A stretch of DNA of 64,000 nt from the NCBI RefSeq assembly GCF_943914805.1, contig NZ_CALUDM010000001.1:34303-98302 (forward strand), given 5' to 3'. Within the stretch, counting starts at the first letter, position 1, and the number at the start of each line of letters is the position of its first letter. The notes beneath the pieces are model-generated. The model was not told the DNA's origin and did no database searches. It saw nothing but the letters and a program-made list of their open reading frames with translations. The DNA comes from an uncultured Acinetobacter sp. (GTDB lineage Bacteria > Pseudomonadota > Gammaproteobacteria > Pseudomonadales > Moraxellaceae). Of the stretch, positions 39,934 to 47,736 are shown one piece after another. A program made the position numbers and the translations under genes.

Positions 39934-39970
39934 CCCCTCTTTTTTAAAGAGGGGTTAGGGGAGATTCTTA
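39934..39970 (+). repeat. Palindrome plus G-rich motif, related to 1571-1620
   Basis: CCCCTCTTT (39934-39942), TTT, AAAGAGGGG (39946-39954) form a perfect hairpin, then TTAGGGGAGATTCTTA follows. The same right-hand motif occurs at 1601-1620. This lies in the 291-bp gap upstream of rsmH. It is probably a copy of a dispersed Acinetobacter intergenic repeat. Confidence 0.5.
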
Positions 39971-40061
39971 GATGAGTAAGTAGTAAATTACTCTTAACTG
40001 ACTGACATTACTCCAAAAAATGGAGGTTTTTTAAAGATCAGATCAAATTGCTTTAAATGAA

Positions 40062-41081
40062 TTAACGCTTTGAACTATAAATTTGATCAAACACACCACC
40101 ATTTACAAAGTGTGTTTGTTGCGCTTTTGCCCAACCACCAAAGACTTCGTCGATCGTGAATGTTTTTAACGGTGGAAATTGTTTTGCATATTTTGCCAAA
40201 ACTTTTTCATTACGTGGACGGTAGAAATGACGAGCAGCCATATCCTGTCCTAATGGAGAATACAGATAATTGATATAGCCTGTAGCTAACCATTTATTAC
40301 CATTCTTCTCTACAGTCTTATCCACGATTGCCACTGAAGGCTCCGTTAAAATCGACATAGATGGATAAATAATATCAAACTTATTACCCAAGGTTTTCTT
40401 ACTGATCATGGCTTCATTTTCCCAAGTCAGTAATACATCACCAATGCCACGTTCAGCAAAAGTCGTCATTGAAGCTCGTGCGGCGGGGTCCATAACTTTT
40501 ACGTTATGGTACATTTTAGACACGAATTCACGTGCTTTAGCATCATTACCACCCGGTTGTTTAAGTGCATAACCCCACGCTGACAGATAAATCCAACGTG
40601 GTAAACCACCCGTTTTAGGGTTAGGAGTGATAATTTGCACACCTGGTTTGGTTAAATCAGTCCAATCTTTAATATTTTTTGGATTCCCTTTACGCACCAT
40701 GAATACAATGGTCGATGTATAAGGCGCTGAGTTATAAGGAAACTCTTTTTCCCATCCCTGATTAATTTGACCTGATTTGGCAATTTCATTGATGTCATTT
40801 GCTAAAGCCAAAGTCACAACATCACCTTTCAAACCATCAACAACGGCACGTGCTTGCTTGCCTGAACCACCATGTGATTGTTTAAAATTAACGGTTTTAC
40901 CTGTGCGCTTTAACCAATATTCACCAAATGATTGGTTAAATTCATCATAAAATTCACGTGTAGCATCATAAGAAACGTTCAAAAATTCACGGTCTGCTGC
41001 ATGCGAAGCTGTCGTGGTCGTCAAGTTCAACCCAGCTACAAAAAGCGCTGAAGCAAATAACGCTTTAAAATTAGTTTTCAT
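40062..41081 (-). CDS. sbp: Periplasmic sulfate-binding protein (copy 1)
   Basis: This 339-residue periplasmic solute-binding protein of the CysP/Sbp family delivers sulfate to a CysTWA importer. The signal peptide is residues 1-28 (cleavage after SHA). Family motifs are [42 protein letters not shown] and RGIGDVLLTWENEA. I place the start at 41081, where the signal peptide begins, rather than at the ATG 15 bases upstream; neither has a clear ribosome-binding site. No transporter genes are adjacent. It is a close paralogue of the next gene. Confidence 0.92.
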   Translation of the reverse strand: MKTNFKALFASALFVAGLNLTTTTASHAADREFLNVSYDATREFYDEFNQSFGEYWLKRTGKTVNFKQSHGGSGKQARAVVDGLKGDVVTLALANDINEIAKSGQINQGWEKEFPYNSAPYTSTIVFMVRKGNPKNIKDWTDLTKPGVQIITPNPKTGGLPRWIYLSAWGYALKQPGGNDAKAREFVSKMYHNVKVMDPAARASMTTFAERGIGDVLLTWENEAMISKKTLGNKFDIIYPSMSILTEPSVAIVDKTVEKNGNKWLATGYINYLYSPLGQDMAARHFYRPRNEKVLAKYAKQFPPLKTFTIDEVFGGWAKAQQTHFVNGGVFDQIYSSKR

Positions 41082-41229
41082 CACTATATCAATCATTCAT
41101 CTATCAATAACTTCAATATATGAGATTCGTTGATAAACTGCAATTTGATCAATGGTCAAATAATGCCTTTATGAATTTAACTTCAGTTTTAAATGTCAGC
41201 TCTTTGAGGTACCTATTTTTTGTTTGAAG

Positions 41230-41255
41230 ATATGAATCGACTGAGGTATTCATAT
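41230..41255. promoter_or_regulatory. Inverted repeat between the two sbp genes
   Basis: ATATGAAT (41230-41237) and ATTCATAT (41248-41255) form an 8-bp dyad with a 10-bp spacer, about 150 bp upstream of copy 1. It lacks a T-run on the minus strand and could be an operator. The rest of the 300-bp gap shows nothing else clear. Confidence 0.3.
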
Positions 41256-41381
41256 ATTCATTTTTGAAGAATAAACCGCAGCAATTATATGAGAATTTAA
41301 GCTTCTTCGATCCAGTTTAAATCATACAAAAATATATGATTTACAAATGGATTTCAGAAGCCTTAAATCATAGACAATGAA

Positions 41382-42374
41382 CTATCTTTCAGCAGTAAAT
41401 TGATCGTAAATCCCGCCATTCGCAAAATGTGTTTTCTGTGCTTTTGCCCAACCACCAAAAACTTGATCTATGGTGAATAATTTAATTTTTGGGAATTTTC
41501 CAGCGTACTTTTTAGCGGCTTGCGCATTGCGAGGGCGAAAATTATATTTTGCCGCAAGATCTTGTCCTACAGGTGAATATAAATAATTCAAATAGCCTTT
41601 TGCCAAATTACGATTGCCGTCTTTATCTACAGTTTTATCGACAATAGCCACTGATGGTTCTGCCAAAATTGAAATTGATGGATAAATAATTTGATATTTA
41701 TCTTTATCCGGCCCCGAAGTTGCTAAAAGCGCTTCATTTTCCCAAGACAATAAAGCATCGCCAATTCCACGCTCAGCAAAAGTCGTTAATGAGCCTCGCG
41801 CACCTGAATCTAAAACTTTCACATTTTTATAAAGTTGCTTAACCAATTCTCTCGCTTTGACATCATTACCACCGGGTTGTTTTAAAGCGTAGCCCCATGC
41901 AGATAAATAAATCCAACGGGGTGCGCCTCCCGTTTTTGGATTAGGCGTAATAATTTCAACACCTGGTTTGACCAAGTCATTCCAATCTTTAATCCCTTTT
42001 GGATTACCCTTTCGGACTAAAAACACTACTGTCGACGTATATGGTGCTGAATTATTTGGAAATTCTTTTTGCCAGTTTTTATCAATCAGCCCTGCATTGA
42101 CAATTTCATCGATATCATTTGCCAACGCTAAAGTCACGACATCCGCTTGTAAACCATCAACCACCGAACGTGCTTGTTTTCCAGAACCACCATGTGATTG
42201 TTTAAACTCAATGTCTTGACCCGTTCTTTGCTTCCAAAAAGTACCAAAGCTTTTGTTGTATTCCTGATAAAACTCTCGAGTTGGATCATAAGATACATTT
42301 AAGAATTCTTTTGCTGCATAACTTTGCCCCACACCCAATAAACTTACAAAACCCAATACAAATAATTTTTTCAT
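41382..42374 (-). CDS. Periplasmic sulfate-binding protein (copy 2)
   Basis: This 330-residue paralogue of the neighbouring sulfate-binding protein has a signal peptide at 1-20 (cleavage after SYA). The same ligand-site motifs are present: [31 protein letters not shown] and [15 protein letters not shown]. By eye roughly two thirds of positions match copy 1. The two are tandem and co-directional with a 300-bp gap, so they probably arose by duplication and may be separately controlled. GAGAG precedes the ATG. Confidence 0.9.
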   Translation of the reverse strand: MKKLFVLGFVSLLGVGQSYAAKEFLNVSYDPTREFYQEYNKSFGTFWKQRTGQDIEFKQSHGGSGKQARSVVDGLQADVVTLALANDIDEIVNAGLIDKNWQKEFPNNSAPYTSTVVFLVRKGNPKGIKDWNDLVKPGVEIITPNPKTGGAPRWIYLSAWGYALKQPGGNDVKARELVKQLYKNVKVLDSGARGSLTTFAERGIGDALLSWENEALLATSGPDKDKYQIIYPSISILAEPSVAIVDKTVDKDGNRNLAKGYLNYLYSPVGQDLAAKYNFRPRNAQAAKKYAGKFPKIKLFTIDQVFGGWAKAQKTHFANGGIYDQFTAER

Positions 42375-42747
42375 TTAAGCTCTCATTTAATATCAATTTA
42401 CCGATCATTAAATGCACTATATTTTCAATTTTTTATTTTAACAATCATGTATTTATAACATTTAATACTATTAAATCCATAATTCTAGATATCTAAAAAA
42501 ATGTAAACTTTATCTTTATTTCTTTGAATAATTACTCATCAACATTGATTAGAGTAAGATCCTTCACTATTCATTCATATTTCTATGTTATTTATTAAAT
42601 TATTACATTTCGTTTCAATGATTGTTTATTAGACATTTTTTGTGTAGTATTATTAAAAAATGTGACACAGTTGTACATTTTGGTAACAAAGTTTGCTACA
42701 CTTGGTCTGTGGAAAACAATAATCAACCATCTAGGGGAGTTGATGGC
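42375..42747. other. Divergent promoter region
   Basis: A 373-bp AT-rich gap lies between copy 2 of sbp (minus) and a small secreted protein (plus). I see no gene in it. The sequence near 42671-42702 (TTGTAC, then TACACT) is a poor promoter match because the spacing is 20 bp. Nothing else is assignable. Confidence 0.3.
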
Positions 42748-43050
42748 ATGGACAAACAGTTAATCTCTATATTAGGTTTTAGCCTCGCTTTATTTGCACA
42801 AACGGGTCATACAGCCGTAATTAAAGATACAAATAAACCGATTCAATCTATGATTGTTGCAGAAAAGCAATCACCGATTGAAAAAGCACTGAGTCAACAA
42901 AAACGCAGTGATTATCTTTTGGTTTCTGATAAAGACCAAATCAAAGTTTTGACATCAATCAAAGTCGCACCTGCACAGAATTTTTTAGCTGAACAACATC
43001 AAAAATTTTCACGTTTTGTTCAAGCTTTATTTCAACCGCATAACTCTTAA
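42748..43050 (+). CDS. Small secreted protein of unknown function
   Basis: This 100-residue protein has a signal peptide (MDKQLISILGFSLALFAQTG, cleavage probably near 23-25) and a mature part of about 75 residues rich in Gln, Lys and Ser. No domain is recognised. The ATG at 42748 is chosen because AGGGGAG lies eight bases upstream; the frame is open for 126 bp further upstream but lacks a site there. It stands alone between sbp and gltX and is followed by a hairpin. Secretion is inferred from the signal peptide only. Confidence 0.65.
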   Translation: MDKQLISILGFSLALFAQTGHTAVIKDTNKPIQSMIVAEKQSPIEKALSQQKRSDYLLVSDKDQIKVLTSIKVAPAQNFLAEQHQKFSRFVQALFQPHNS

Positions 43051-43098
43051 CAACATGATTTAACGAAAATAAATTCGAAGCTCCCTAAAAGAATTTAT

Positions 43099-43144
43099 AA
43101 GCCCAATCGTTTATTGGTGAATTAACCCTTAAGCGATTGGGCTT
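43099..43144 (+). terminator. Terminator upstream of gltX
   Basis: AAGCCCAATCG (43099-43109) pairs with CGATTGGGCTT (43134-43144) and runs into TTT. The 24-base loop is large but the 11-bp stem is perfect. It ends the small secreted-protein transcript. Confidence 0.7.
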
Positions 43145-43150
43145 TTTCGT

Positions 43151-43156
43151 TATAAT
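43151..43156 (+). promoter_or_regulatory. Candidate -10 box of gltX
   Basis: A consensus TATAAT lies 34 bp before the gltX ATG and just after the upstream hairpin. No good -35 box is present at the right spacing (CTTAAG at 43128-43133), so the promoter is only tentative. Confidence 0.45.
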
Positions 43157-43189
43157 GGCTTTAATTTACATTCTGAATAATATTTAATT

Positions 43190-44698
43190 ATGAAAGTCCG
43201 TACTCGTATTGCACCCTCTCCTACTGGTTTCCCACATGTAGGTACTGCCTATATTGCTTTGTTTAACTTATGTTTTGCTAAACAGCATGGTGGTGAATTT
43301 ATTCTTCGCATTGAAGATACCGACCAATTACGTTCAACGCCTGAATCTGAACAAATGATTTTAGATTCACTACGTTGGTTAGGTTTAAATTGGTCAGAGG
43401 GACCTGATATTGGTGGCCCACATGCTCCTTATCGCCAATCCGAACGTATGGGCATCTATAAAGACTATGCTTTAGAGCTGATTGAAAAAGGTCATGCATT
43501 TTACTGCTTTGCCACAGCTGAAGAACTTGATCAAATGCGTGCAGAGCAGCAAGCGCGTGGTGAAACACCACGTTATGACGGCCGTGGTTTAAAGCTTTCA
43601 GCAGAAGAAGTACAACGTCGTTTAACTGCAGGCGAACCGCATGTGATTCGCATGAAAATTCCTGAAGATGGTATTTGCAGATTTAATGATTTGTTACGTG
43701 GTGAGGTTGAAATTCCTTGGACGCAGGTAGACATGCAAATTCTACTCAAAACTGATGGTTTACCAACTTACCATTTGGCCAATGTGGTTGATGACCATTT
43801 AATGGAAATCACCCACGTCATTCGTGGTGAGGAATGGATTCCATCTGCACCTAAACACCAATTACTTTACCAATATTTTGGTTGGGACATGCCTGTTTTA
43901 TGTCACATGCCATTGTTACGTAACCCAGATAAATCAAAATTATCAAAACGTAAAAACCCAACGTCGATCAATTATTACAAAGATATTGGTGTATTACCTG
44001 AAGCCTTATTGAACTATTTAGGTCGTATGGGTTGGTCAATGCCTGATGAACGTGAAAAATTCACGCTTGCTGAAATGATCGAACACTTTGATATTCAACG
44101 TGTATCTTTAGGTGGTCCAATTTTTGATGTTGAAAAACTAAATTGGCTCAATGGTCAATGGATCAAAGGTTTAACACCTGCTGAACTATTAGATACTTTG
44201 CTTGCATGGAAATCTAATCGTAAAACATTAGAAGAGATTGCTGCAGCTATTCAACCGCGTATTCACTTACTTTCAGAAGCTGTAAATTGGGCAGGTTTTT
44301 ATTTCAACCAATTCCCAACCTTGTCAAAAGAGCAATTTGAAAGTAAAAAGCTGTCTGAAGAACAAGTTCGTCAAAGTTTACAATTTGCAATTTGGCGTTT
44401 AGAAAGCTTATTCACTTGGAATAATGACACGGTAAGCCAAACTTTAATGGATTTGGCAAATCAGATGGAAATCAAACTACGTGATTTCATGCCAGCGTTC
44501 TTCATTGCAATCGCAGGTTCGACTTCATCGACCCCTGTTATGCAGTCTATGGTAACGATTGGCCCTGATTTAACTTTTGCTCGTTTACGTCACGCGCTTG
44601 AAATCGTGGGTGGGCCGAGCAAAAAAGAAGCGAAAGTTTGGGAAAAACTCAACGAAAGCTTAAAATTGCCGAAAAATGATGCAATCGATGAAGCTTAA
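43190..44698 (+). CDS. gltX: Glutamyl-tRNA synthetase
   Basis: GltX (502 residues) is a class I synthetase charging tRNA-Glu. The HIGH-type motif is HVGT (16-19, in [14 protein letters not shown]) and the KMSKS-type motif is KLSKR (250-254). The anticodon-binding helical domain fills the last 170 residues. The next functional unit encodes tRNA-Ala and tRNA-Glu, the latter its own substrate. Confidence 0.97.
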   Translation: MKVRTRIAPSPTGFPHVGTAYIALFNLCFAKQHGGEFILRIEDTDQLRSTPESEQMILDSLRWLGLNWSEGPDIGGPHAPYRQSERMGIYKDYALELIEKGHAFYCFATAEELDQMRAEQQARGETPRYDGRGLKLSAEEVQRRLTAGEPHVIRMKIPEDGICRFNDLLRGEVEIPWTQVDMQILLKTDGLPTYHLANVVDDHLMEITHVIRGEEWIPSAPKHQLLYQYFGWDMPVLCHMPLLRNPDKSKLSKRKNPTSINYYKDIGVLPEALLNYLGRMGWSMPDEREKFTLAEMIEHFDIQRVSLGGPIFDVEKLNWLNGQWIKGLTPAELLDTLLAWKSNRKTLEEIAAAIQPRIHLLSEAVNWAGFYFNQFPTLSKEQFESKKLSEEQVRQSLQFAIWRLESLFTWNNDTVSQTLMDLANQMEIKLRDFMPAFFIAIAGSTSSTPVMQSMVTIGPDLTFARLRHALEIVGGPSKKEAKVWEKLNESLKLPKNDAIDEA

Positions 44699-44710
44699 TT
44701 AAATTTTCTG

Positions 44711-44750
44711 TTGACGTGTGAGCGCAATATGCCTAATATTGCGCTCACAC
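44711..44750 (+). promoter_or_regulatory. tRNA operon promoter overlapped by a 15-bp palindrome
   Basis: TTGACG (44711-44716), a 17-bp spacer and TAATAT (44734-44739) make a near-consensus sigma-70 promoter. The discriminator is GC-rich (TGCGCTCAC), as in growth-rate-controlled genes. A perfect inverted repeat, GTGTGAGCGCAATAT (44716-44730) and ATATTGCGCTCACAC (44736-44750), covers the spacer and the -10. It could be an operator or serve as a gltX terminator, though it has no T-run. Confidence 0.7.
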
Positions 44751-44755
44751 AGACT

Positions 44756-44831
44756 GGGGCCATAGCTCAGTTGGTAGAGCGCTACAATGGCATTGTAGAG
44801 GTCAGCGGTTCGATCCTGCTTGGCTCCACCA
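44756..44831 (+). tRNA. tRNA-Ala(GGC)
   Basis: A 76-nt cloverleaf with acceptor stem GGGGCCA/TGGCTCC, D-arm AGCTCAGTTGGTAGAGC, anticodon stem CTACA/TGTAG with loop ATGGCAT (anticodon GGC), and T-arm GGTTCGATCC. CCA is encoded. It is 57 bp after gltX and 31 bp before tRNA-Glu. Confidence 0.95.
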
Positions 44832-44862
44832 CTTTAAAATCCTCTGTTGTGTTGCCTCACTT

Positions 44863-44938
44863 GTCCCTATCGTCTAGAGGCCTAGGACATCGCCCTTTCA
44901 CGGCGGTAACCGGGGTTCGAATCCCCGTAGGGACGCCA
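44863..44938 (+). tRNA. tRNA-Glu(TTC)
   Basis: A 76-nt cloverleaf with acceptor stem GTCCCTA/TAGGGAC, anticodon loop CTTTCAC (anticodon TTC), T-arm GGGGTTCGAATCCCC, and encoded CCA. The sequence closely follows other bacterial tRNA-Glu. It is in one transcript with tRNA-Ala. Confidence 0.96.
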
Positions 44939-44961
44939 TATTCAAGATGGCGACATCTTAT

Positions 44962-44993
44962 AAAAAACCCAAGCATTATGACTTGGGTTTTTT
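44962..44993 (+). terminator. Terminator of the tRNA operon
   Basis: AAAAAACCCAAG (44962-44973) and CTTGGGTTTTTT (44982-44993) form a perfect 12-bp stem with loop CATTATGA, ending in a T-run. Confidence 0.92.
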
Positions 44994-45099
44994 ATTGTCT
45001 AAATTTTATTGATAAGATTTTCTTGGCATTTTCTTACGACTTTTGCATTCTGCATAATTACGATTAAAATGACAGTCAGATTATAAATATGGAGCCACC

Positions 45100-45441
45100 A
45101 TGCAGTACCAATGCCCAAAATGTCAAAGTCGGAAAATTATTCCTGTTGCAAGTGCCAATGAGCCTGCTGCACGTCCAGTGGTACCTAAAAGCCTTGTATT
45201 TTTAATCCCTTTGCTTTTTATTCTGCTCTTATTGGTCGTCATTAGTATTGCAATGTGGATTTTCGGCAATGGTGCAGGGCCAACTGTACAAATCGCCACT
45301 GTCGTTGCGTTTATTGCAACAGTGATTGCAGGTCTATTATTTTGGCGTGATCTTCCTGATTTTAAAATTTCCATGCAATCTTTCATGCAAGCCAATAAAG
45401 AATGGAAATGTCGTGATTGTAATCACCAATGGAAAATTTAA
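45100..45441 (+). CDS. Membrane protein with two terminal zinc-ribbon half-motifs
   Basis: This 113-residue protein of unknown function starts with YQCPKCQS (Cys5, Cys8) and ends with WKCRDCNHQWKI, so a CxxC lies at each end. Two transmembrane helices lie between them (about 31-54 and 65-82). Two helices would put both CxxC pairs on the same side, where they could form one four-Cys zinc site. An ATGGAG site precedes the ATG by five bases. It is convergent with the CDF exporter gene. Confidence 0.65.
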   Translation: MQYQCPKCQSRKIIPVASANEPAARPVVPKSLVFLIPLLFILLLLVVISIAMWIFGNGAGPTVQIATVVAFIATVIAGLLFWRDLPDFKISMQSFMQANKEWKCRDCNHQWKI

Positions 45442-45483
45442 TTTTCTAAGTTTATTTTAAATTCCTAGATTTAAAAAATGAAC

Positions 45484-45535
45484 CCAATAAAAAAACAGCA
45501 CTCATTGCTATAGATGAATGCTGTTTTTTTATTGG
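45484..45535. terminator. Bidirectional terminator
   Basis: CCAATAAAAAAACAGCA (45484-45500) and TGCTGTTTTTTTATTGG (45519-45535) pair over 17 bp. The pairing nearly extends inward through CTCAT/ATGAA. It separates the convergent zinc-ribbon gene and the CDF gene. Confidence 0.9.
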
Positions 45536-45542
45536 CATTATT

Positions 45543-46544
45543 TTATGATTCATTCTTCTTCGCATCGTGATCGTGATCGTGATCGTGATCGTGACCGTGA
45601 TCGTGATCGTGATCGTGATCGTGATCGTGAACATCATGCGCTTTTAATTCATGTGCGCATGCGATGCATTGATCATCCTCAATTTGCAAGGTCATTTCAG
45701 AAATACCATGCTCATGGCTCAATACTTCAATTGCGTCTTGATACACTCGATTATGATCAGCAGTAGGTGCAAATAAATGTACGGTTAAATGGATATTCTT
45801 CGAAGTAATCGCCCAAACTTTTAATTGGTGAATACTTTCAACACCATTCACGGTCAATAAATCATTGCGTAGTTTTTCAATATCAATTTCTTCAGGCACA
45901 CCTTCCAATAAAATATTGATGCTTTGTTTTAATAGAATCCAAGTTCGAGGTAAAACCCAAAAACCAATCAAAACGGCGATCACCGTATCAACCCACATCC
46001 ATCCTGTAAAATAGATGATTGCACCACCAATAATCACACCAATCGAACCCACCGCATCGCTCAATACTTCAAGATAAGCTCCTTTAACATTGAGATTCTC
46101 TTGTGAGCTTGAGAATAGAATTTTCATCGAAATCAAATTAATGACTAGTCCAATCACTGCAACAATCATCATTCCCATACTTTGAATTTCAGGAGGATGG
46201 CTAAAGCGTTGATAGGCTTCGAATAAAATATAAATGGCGACCATAAACAACATACAGGCATTGAACAATGCTGCCAAAATCTCAAAGCGCTGATACCCAA
46301 AAGTTCGTTTATCATCGGCAGGTAATTTACCAATTTTAATTGCCACTAAAGCAATGGCGAGTGCAGCGGCATCAGTAAACATATGTGCTGCATCTGATAA
46401 CAAAGCCAGACTCTGCGTTATAAAACCTGCAATCACTTCAATAATCAAAAATGTTGTAGTTAATGCTAGTGCAAAAGTCAGCTTTTTTGCATTGCCTTCT
46501 GTTACAACCGCATGATTATGATCATGCCCCGCATGCTCACCCAT
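45543..46544 (-). CDS. czcD: CDF-family cation efflux protein (CzcD/ZitB type)
   Basis: This 333-residue cation diffusion facilitator probably exports Zn2+ (also Co2+ or Cd2+ in relatives) in exchange for H+. Six transmembrane helices are visible. The metal-site pairs are in SLALLSDAAHMFTDAAAL (helix 2) and YLEVLSDAVGSIGV (helix 5). A cytosolic domain with a ferredoxin-like fold follows. The tail has eleven consecutive His-x dipeptides (ten HD and one HG) before AKKNES, and His residues also lie at the N-terminus (HAGHDHNH). GAGG precedes the ATG. The symbol follows family usage; the metal is inferred. Confidence 0.9.
   Translation of the reverse strand: MGEHAGHDHNHAVVTEGNAKKLTFALALTTTFLIIEVIAGFITQSLALLSDAAHMFTDAAALAIALVAIKIGKLPADDKRTFGYQRFEILAALFNACMLFMVAIYILFEAYQRFSHPPEIQSMGMMIVAVIGLVINLISMKILFSSSQENLNVKGAYLEVLSDAVGSIGVIIGGAIIYFTGWMWVDTVIAVLIGFWVLPRTWILLKQSINILLEGVPEEIDIEKLRNDLLTVNGVESIHQLKVWAITSKNIHLTVHLFAPTADHNRVYQDAIEVLSHEHGISEMTLQIEDDQCIACAHELKAHDVHDHDHDHDHDHGHDHDHDHDHDAKKNES
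45564..45629 (-). repeat. Hexanucleotide repeat encoding the His-Asp tail
   Basis: Eleven units of ATCGTG on the plus strand (CACGAT on the coding strand), 66 bp; only the sixth unit differs (ACCGTG, encoding His-Gly). Each unit is two codons, so gain or loss keeps the frame. Confidence 0.95.
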
Positions 46545-46602
46545 GACCTACCTCTTTGAGTTGTTTATTTTTTATGACCATTTCGATTAAAACACTAAAG
46601 AT

Positions 46603-46621
46603 AATAATGATAACTATTATC
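46603..46621 (+). promoter_or_regulatory. Fur-box-like sequence between czcD and the DUF4198 gene
   Basis: The 19 bp AATAATGATAACTATTATC match the classical Fur box GATAATGATAATCATTATC at 16 positions. It lies in the 159-bp divergent gap, 59 bp upstream of the czcD start and 82 bp upstream of the DUF4198 start, so it could control either. Confidence 0.5.
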
Positions 46622-46703
46622 AAACAATAATATTCTCATATATACTCTCTTACCAATAACCTCTTTGTTTGAACAAACTTTTAAAGCATTAGGATAATGT
46701 CAC

Positions 46704-47519
46704 ATGAAAAAATATATCATTCCAAGCCTACTTTTCAGCTCACTTTTTTGCACTGTCACACAAGCCCATGAACCTTATGTTGCACCACTAAGCTATCTCA
46801 CGGCAAATACACAAATTCCTGTTATCAGTGCTTATGCAGAACAAGCTTTAAATGCAGAATATGCATTAAAACAACCTTCTTTTACCATCACTCAGCCGGA
46901 CAACACTAAATCTGAAATTCAAACAGCTGAACATTTAAAAAGTGCCACTGTTTTTGATTTACCGTTAAAAGACTCAGGCACCTATCAGATTTCTACTCAA
47001 ATTTCTTATCCTTTAAAATACGTTCAACACAATAAAGAATGGAAAATGTTCTTTGATATGCCAGCCGATCAAGCTACCCCGATTGCTGAACGTGACTATG
47101 TCATTCCATCTGACTTTAAAAAAGTTCCAGTACCAGTAGAAATTAGCCGTGAATGGTCAATTCAAAGCTTTGTATCTAAAGATAAAACCTCACCTGTAAC
47201 GGGTATTACCACCTCACCGATTCAAGTTGAATTTAAAACCCATCCCAACAGCATTTACGCTCAACAACCTGTGCAAATCACCATTAAAAAATCAGGTCAA
47301 ACCTTTAAAAATGCTGAACTTCTCATTCGCGCGCAAGGACAGACCGATAAACAAGCTCAAAAAGTCACAGTCAATCCAGATGGTTCAGCAACTTTAACTT
47401 TCCCACATGCAGGTCAATATTTAATTGAAGCTGGGGAAATATTTGATACTAAAAATAAGCCTGTGAATCAGTACTACACCATTATCAGTTTAGGTGTATT
47501 GCCTGTTTTAACCCAATAA
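46704..47519 (+). CDS. DUF4198-type periplasmic protein
   Basis: This 271-residue exported protein has a signal peptide (residues 1-21, cleavage after TQA) and begins mature with HEPYVAPLSYLT, a likely N-terminal His metal ligand. The two beta-sandwich-like halves resemble DUF4198 proteins, which are often linked to nickel, cobalt or iron metabolism. The second half has NPDGSATLTFPHAGQYLIEA. Its function is not known. A Fur-box-like site lies upstream and a metal exporter is divergent, which suggests metal-responsive expression. Confidence 0.7.
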   Translation: MKKYIIPSLLFSSLFCTVTQAHEPYVAPLSYLTANTQIPVISAYAEQALNAEYALKQPSFTITQPDNTKSEIQTAEHLKSATVFDLPLKDSGTYQISTQISYPLKYVQHNKEWKMFFDMPADQATPIAERDYVIPSDFKKVPVPVEISREWSIQSFVSKDKTSPVTGITTSPIQVEFKTHPNSIYAQQPVQITIKKSGQTFKNAELLIRAQGQTDKQAQKVTVNPDGSATLTFPHAGQYLIEAGEIFDTKNKPVNQYYTIISLGVLPVLTQ

Positions 47520-47603
47520 GAAATGTGAATAATGAATTAAATCATCACGTTCAATTCTCATCACAATTCACTAAAAATTTTATTCCTCAGCTTACAAAAC
47601 ATA

Positions 47604-47628
47604 CTCCTCTCCTTTTCAAAGAGAGGAG
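47604..47628. repeat. Palindrome CTCCTCTC/GAGAGGAG
   Basis: CTCCTCTC (47604-47611) and GAGAGGAG (47621-47628) around CTTTTCAAA resemble the CCCTCTTT-type palindromes at 1530-1578 and 39934-39954. Possibly a decayed member of the same family. Confidence 0.35.
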
Positions 47629-47675
47629 CATTTTCCTAACCATTATGCTTTTAAGTCTATTTCAGCATGCAAATA

Positions 47676-47709
47676 ATGGTTGAATGACCTCGTCACCCAA
47701 CCATCTTTT
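47676..47709 (+). terminator. Terminator-like hairpin after the DUF4198 gene
   Basis: ATGGTTG (47676-47682) pairs with CAACCAT (47698-47704), followed by CTTTTT. It is 157 bp past the stop, so it is only a plausible terminator. Confidence 0.45.
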
Positions 47710-47736
47710 TACTAAGTCAACATCATCACACTAAGC

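Noticed and set aside
40011..40032. CTCCA/TGGAG hairpin followed by T6 between rsmH and sbp
   Set aside because: The stem has only five pairs and the T-run faces the plus strand, but both flanking genes are on the minus strand.
40062..42374. Possible sequencing or assembly duplication of sbp
   Set aside because: The two copies differ at roughly a third of residues and have unrelated upstream regions, so they are true paralogues.
44716..44750. Lac-operator-like TGTGAGCG palindrome
   Set aside because: Only the short core resembles the E. coli lac operator and no lac genes are near; I keep it as a palindrome over the tRNA promoter.
45518..45766. Open frame on the plus strand across the His-Asp repeat, encoding an Arg-Asp repeat
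   Set aside because: It is the complement of the hexanucleotide repeat in the CDF gene, and the gene on the minus strand has a proper domain structure and ribosome-binding site.
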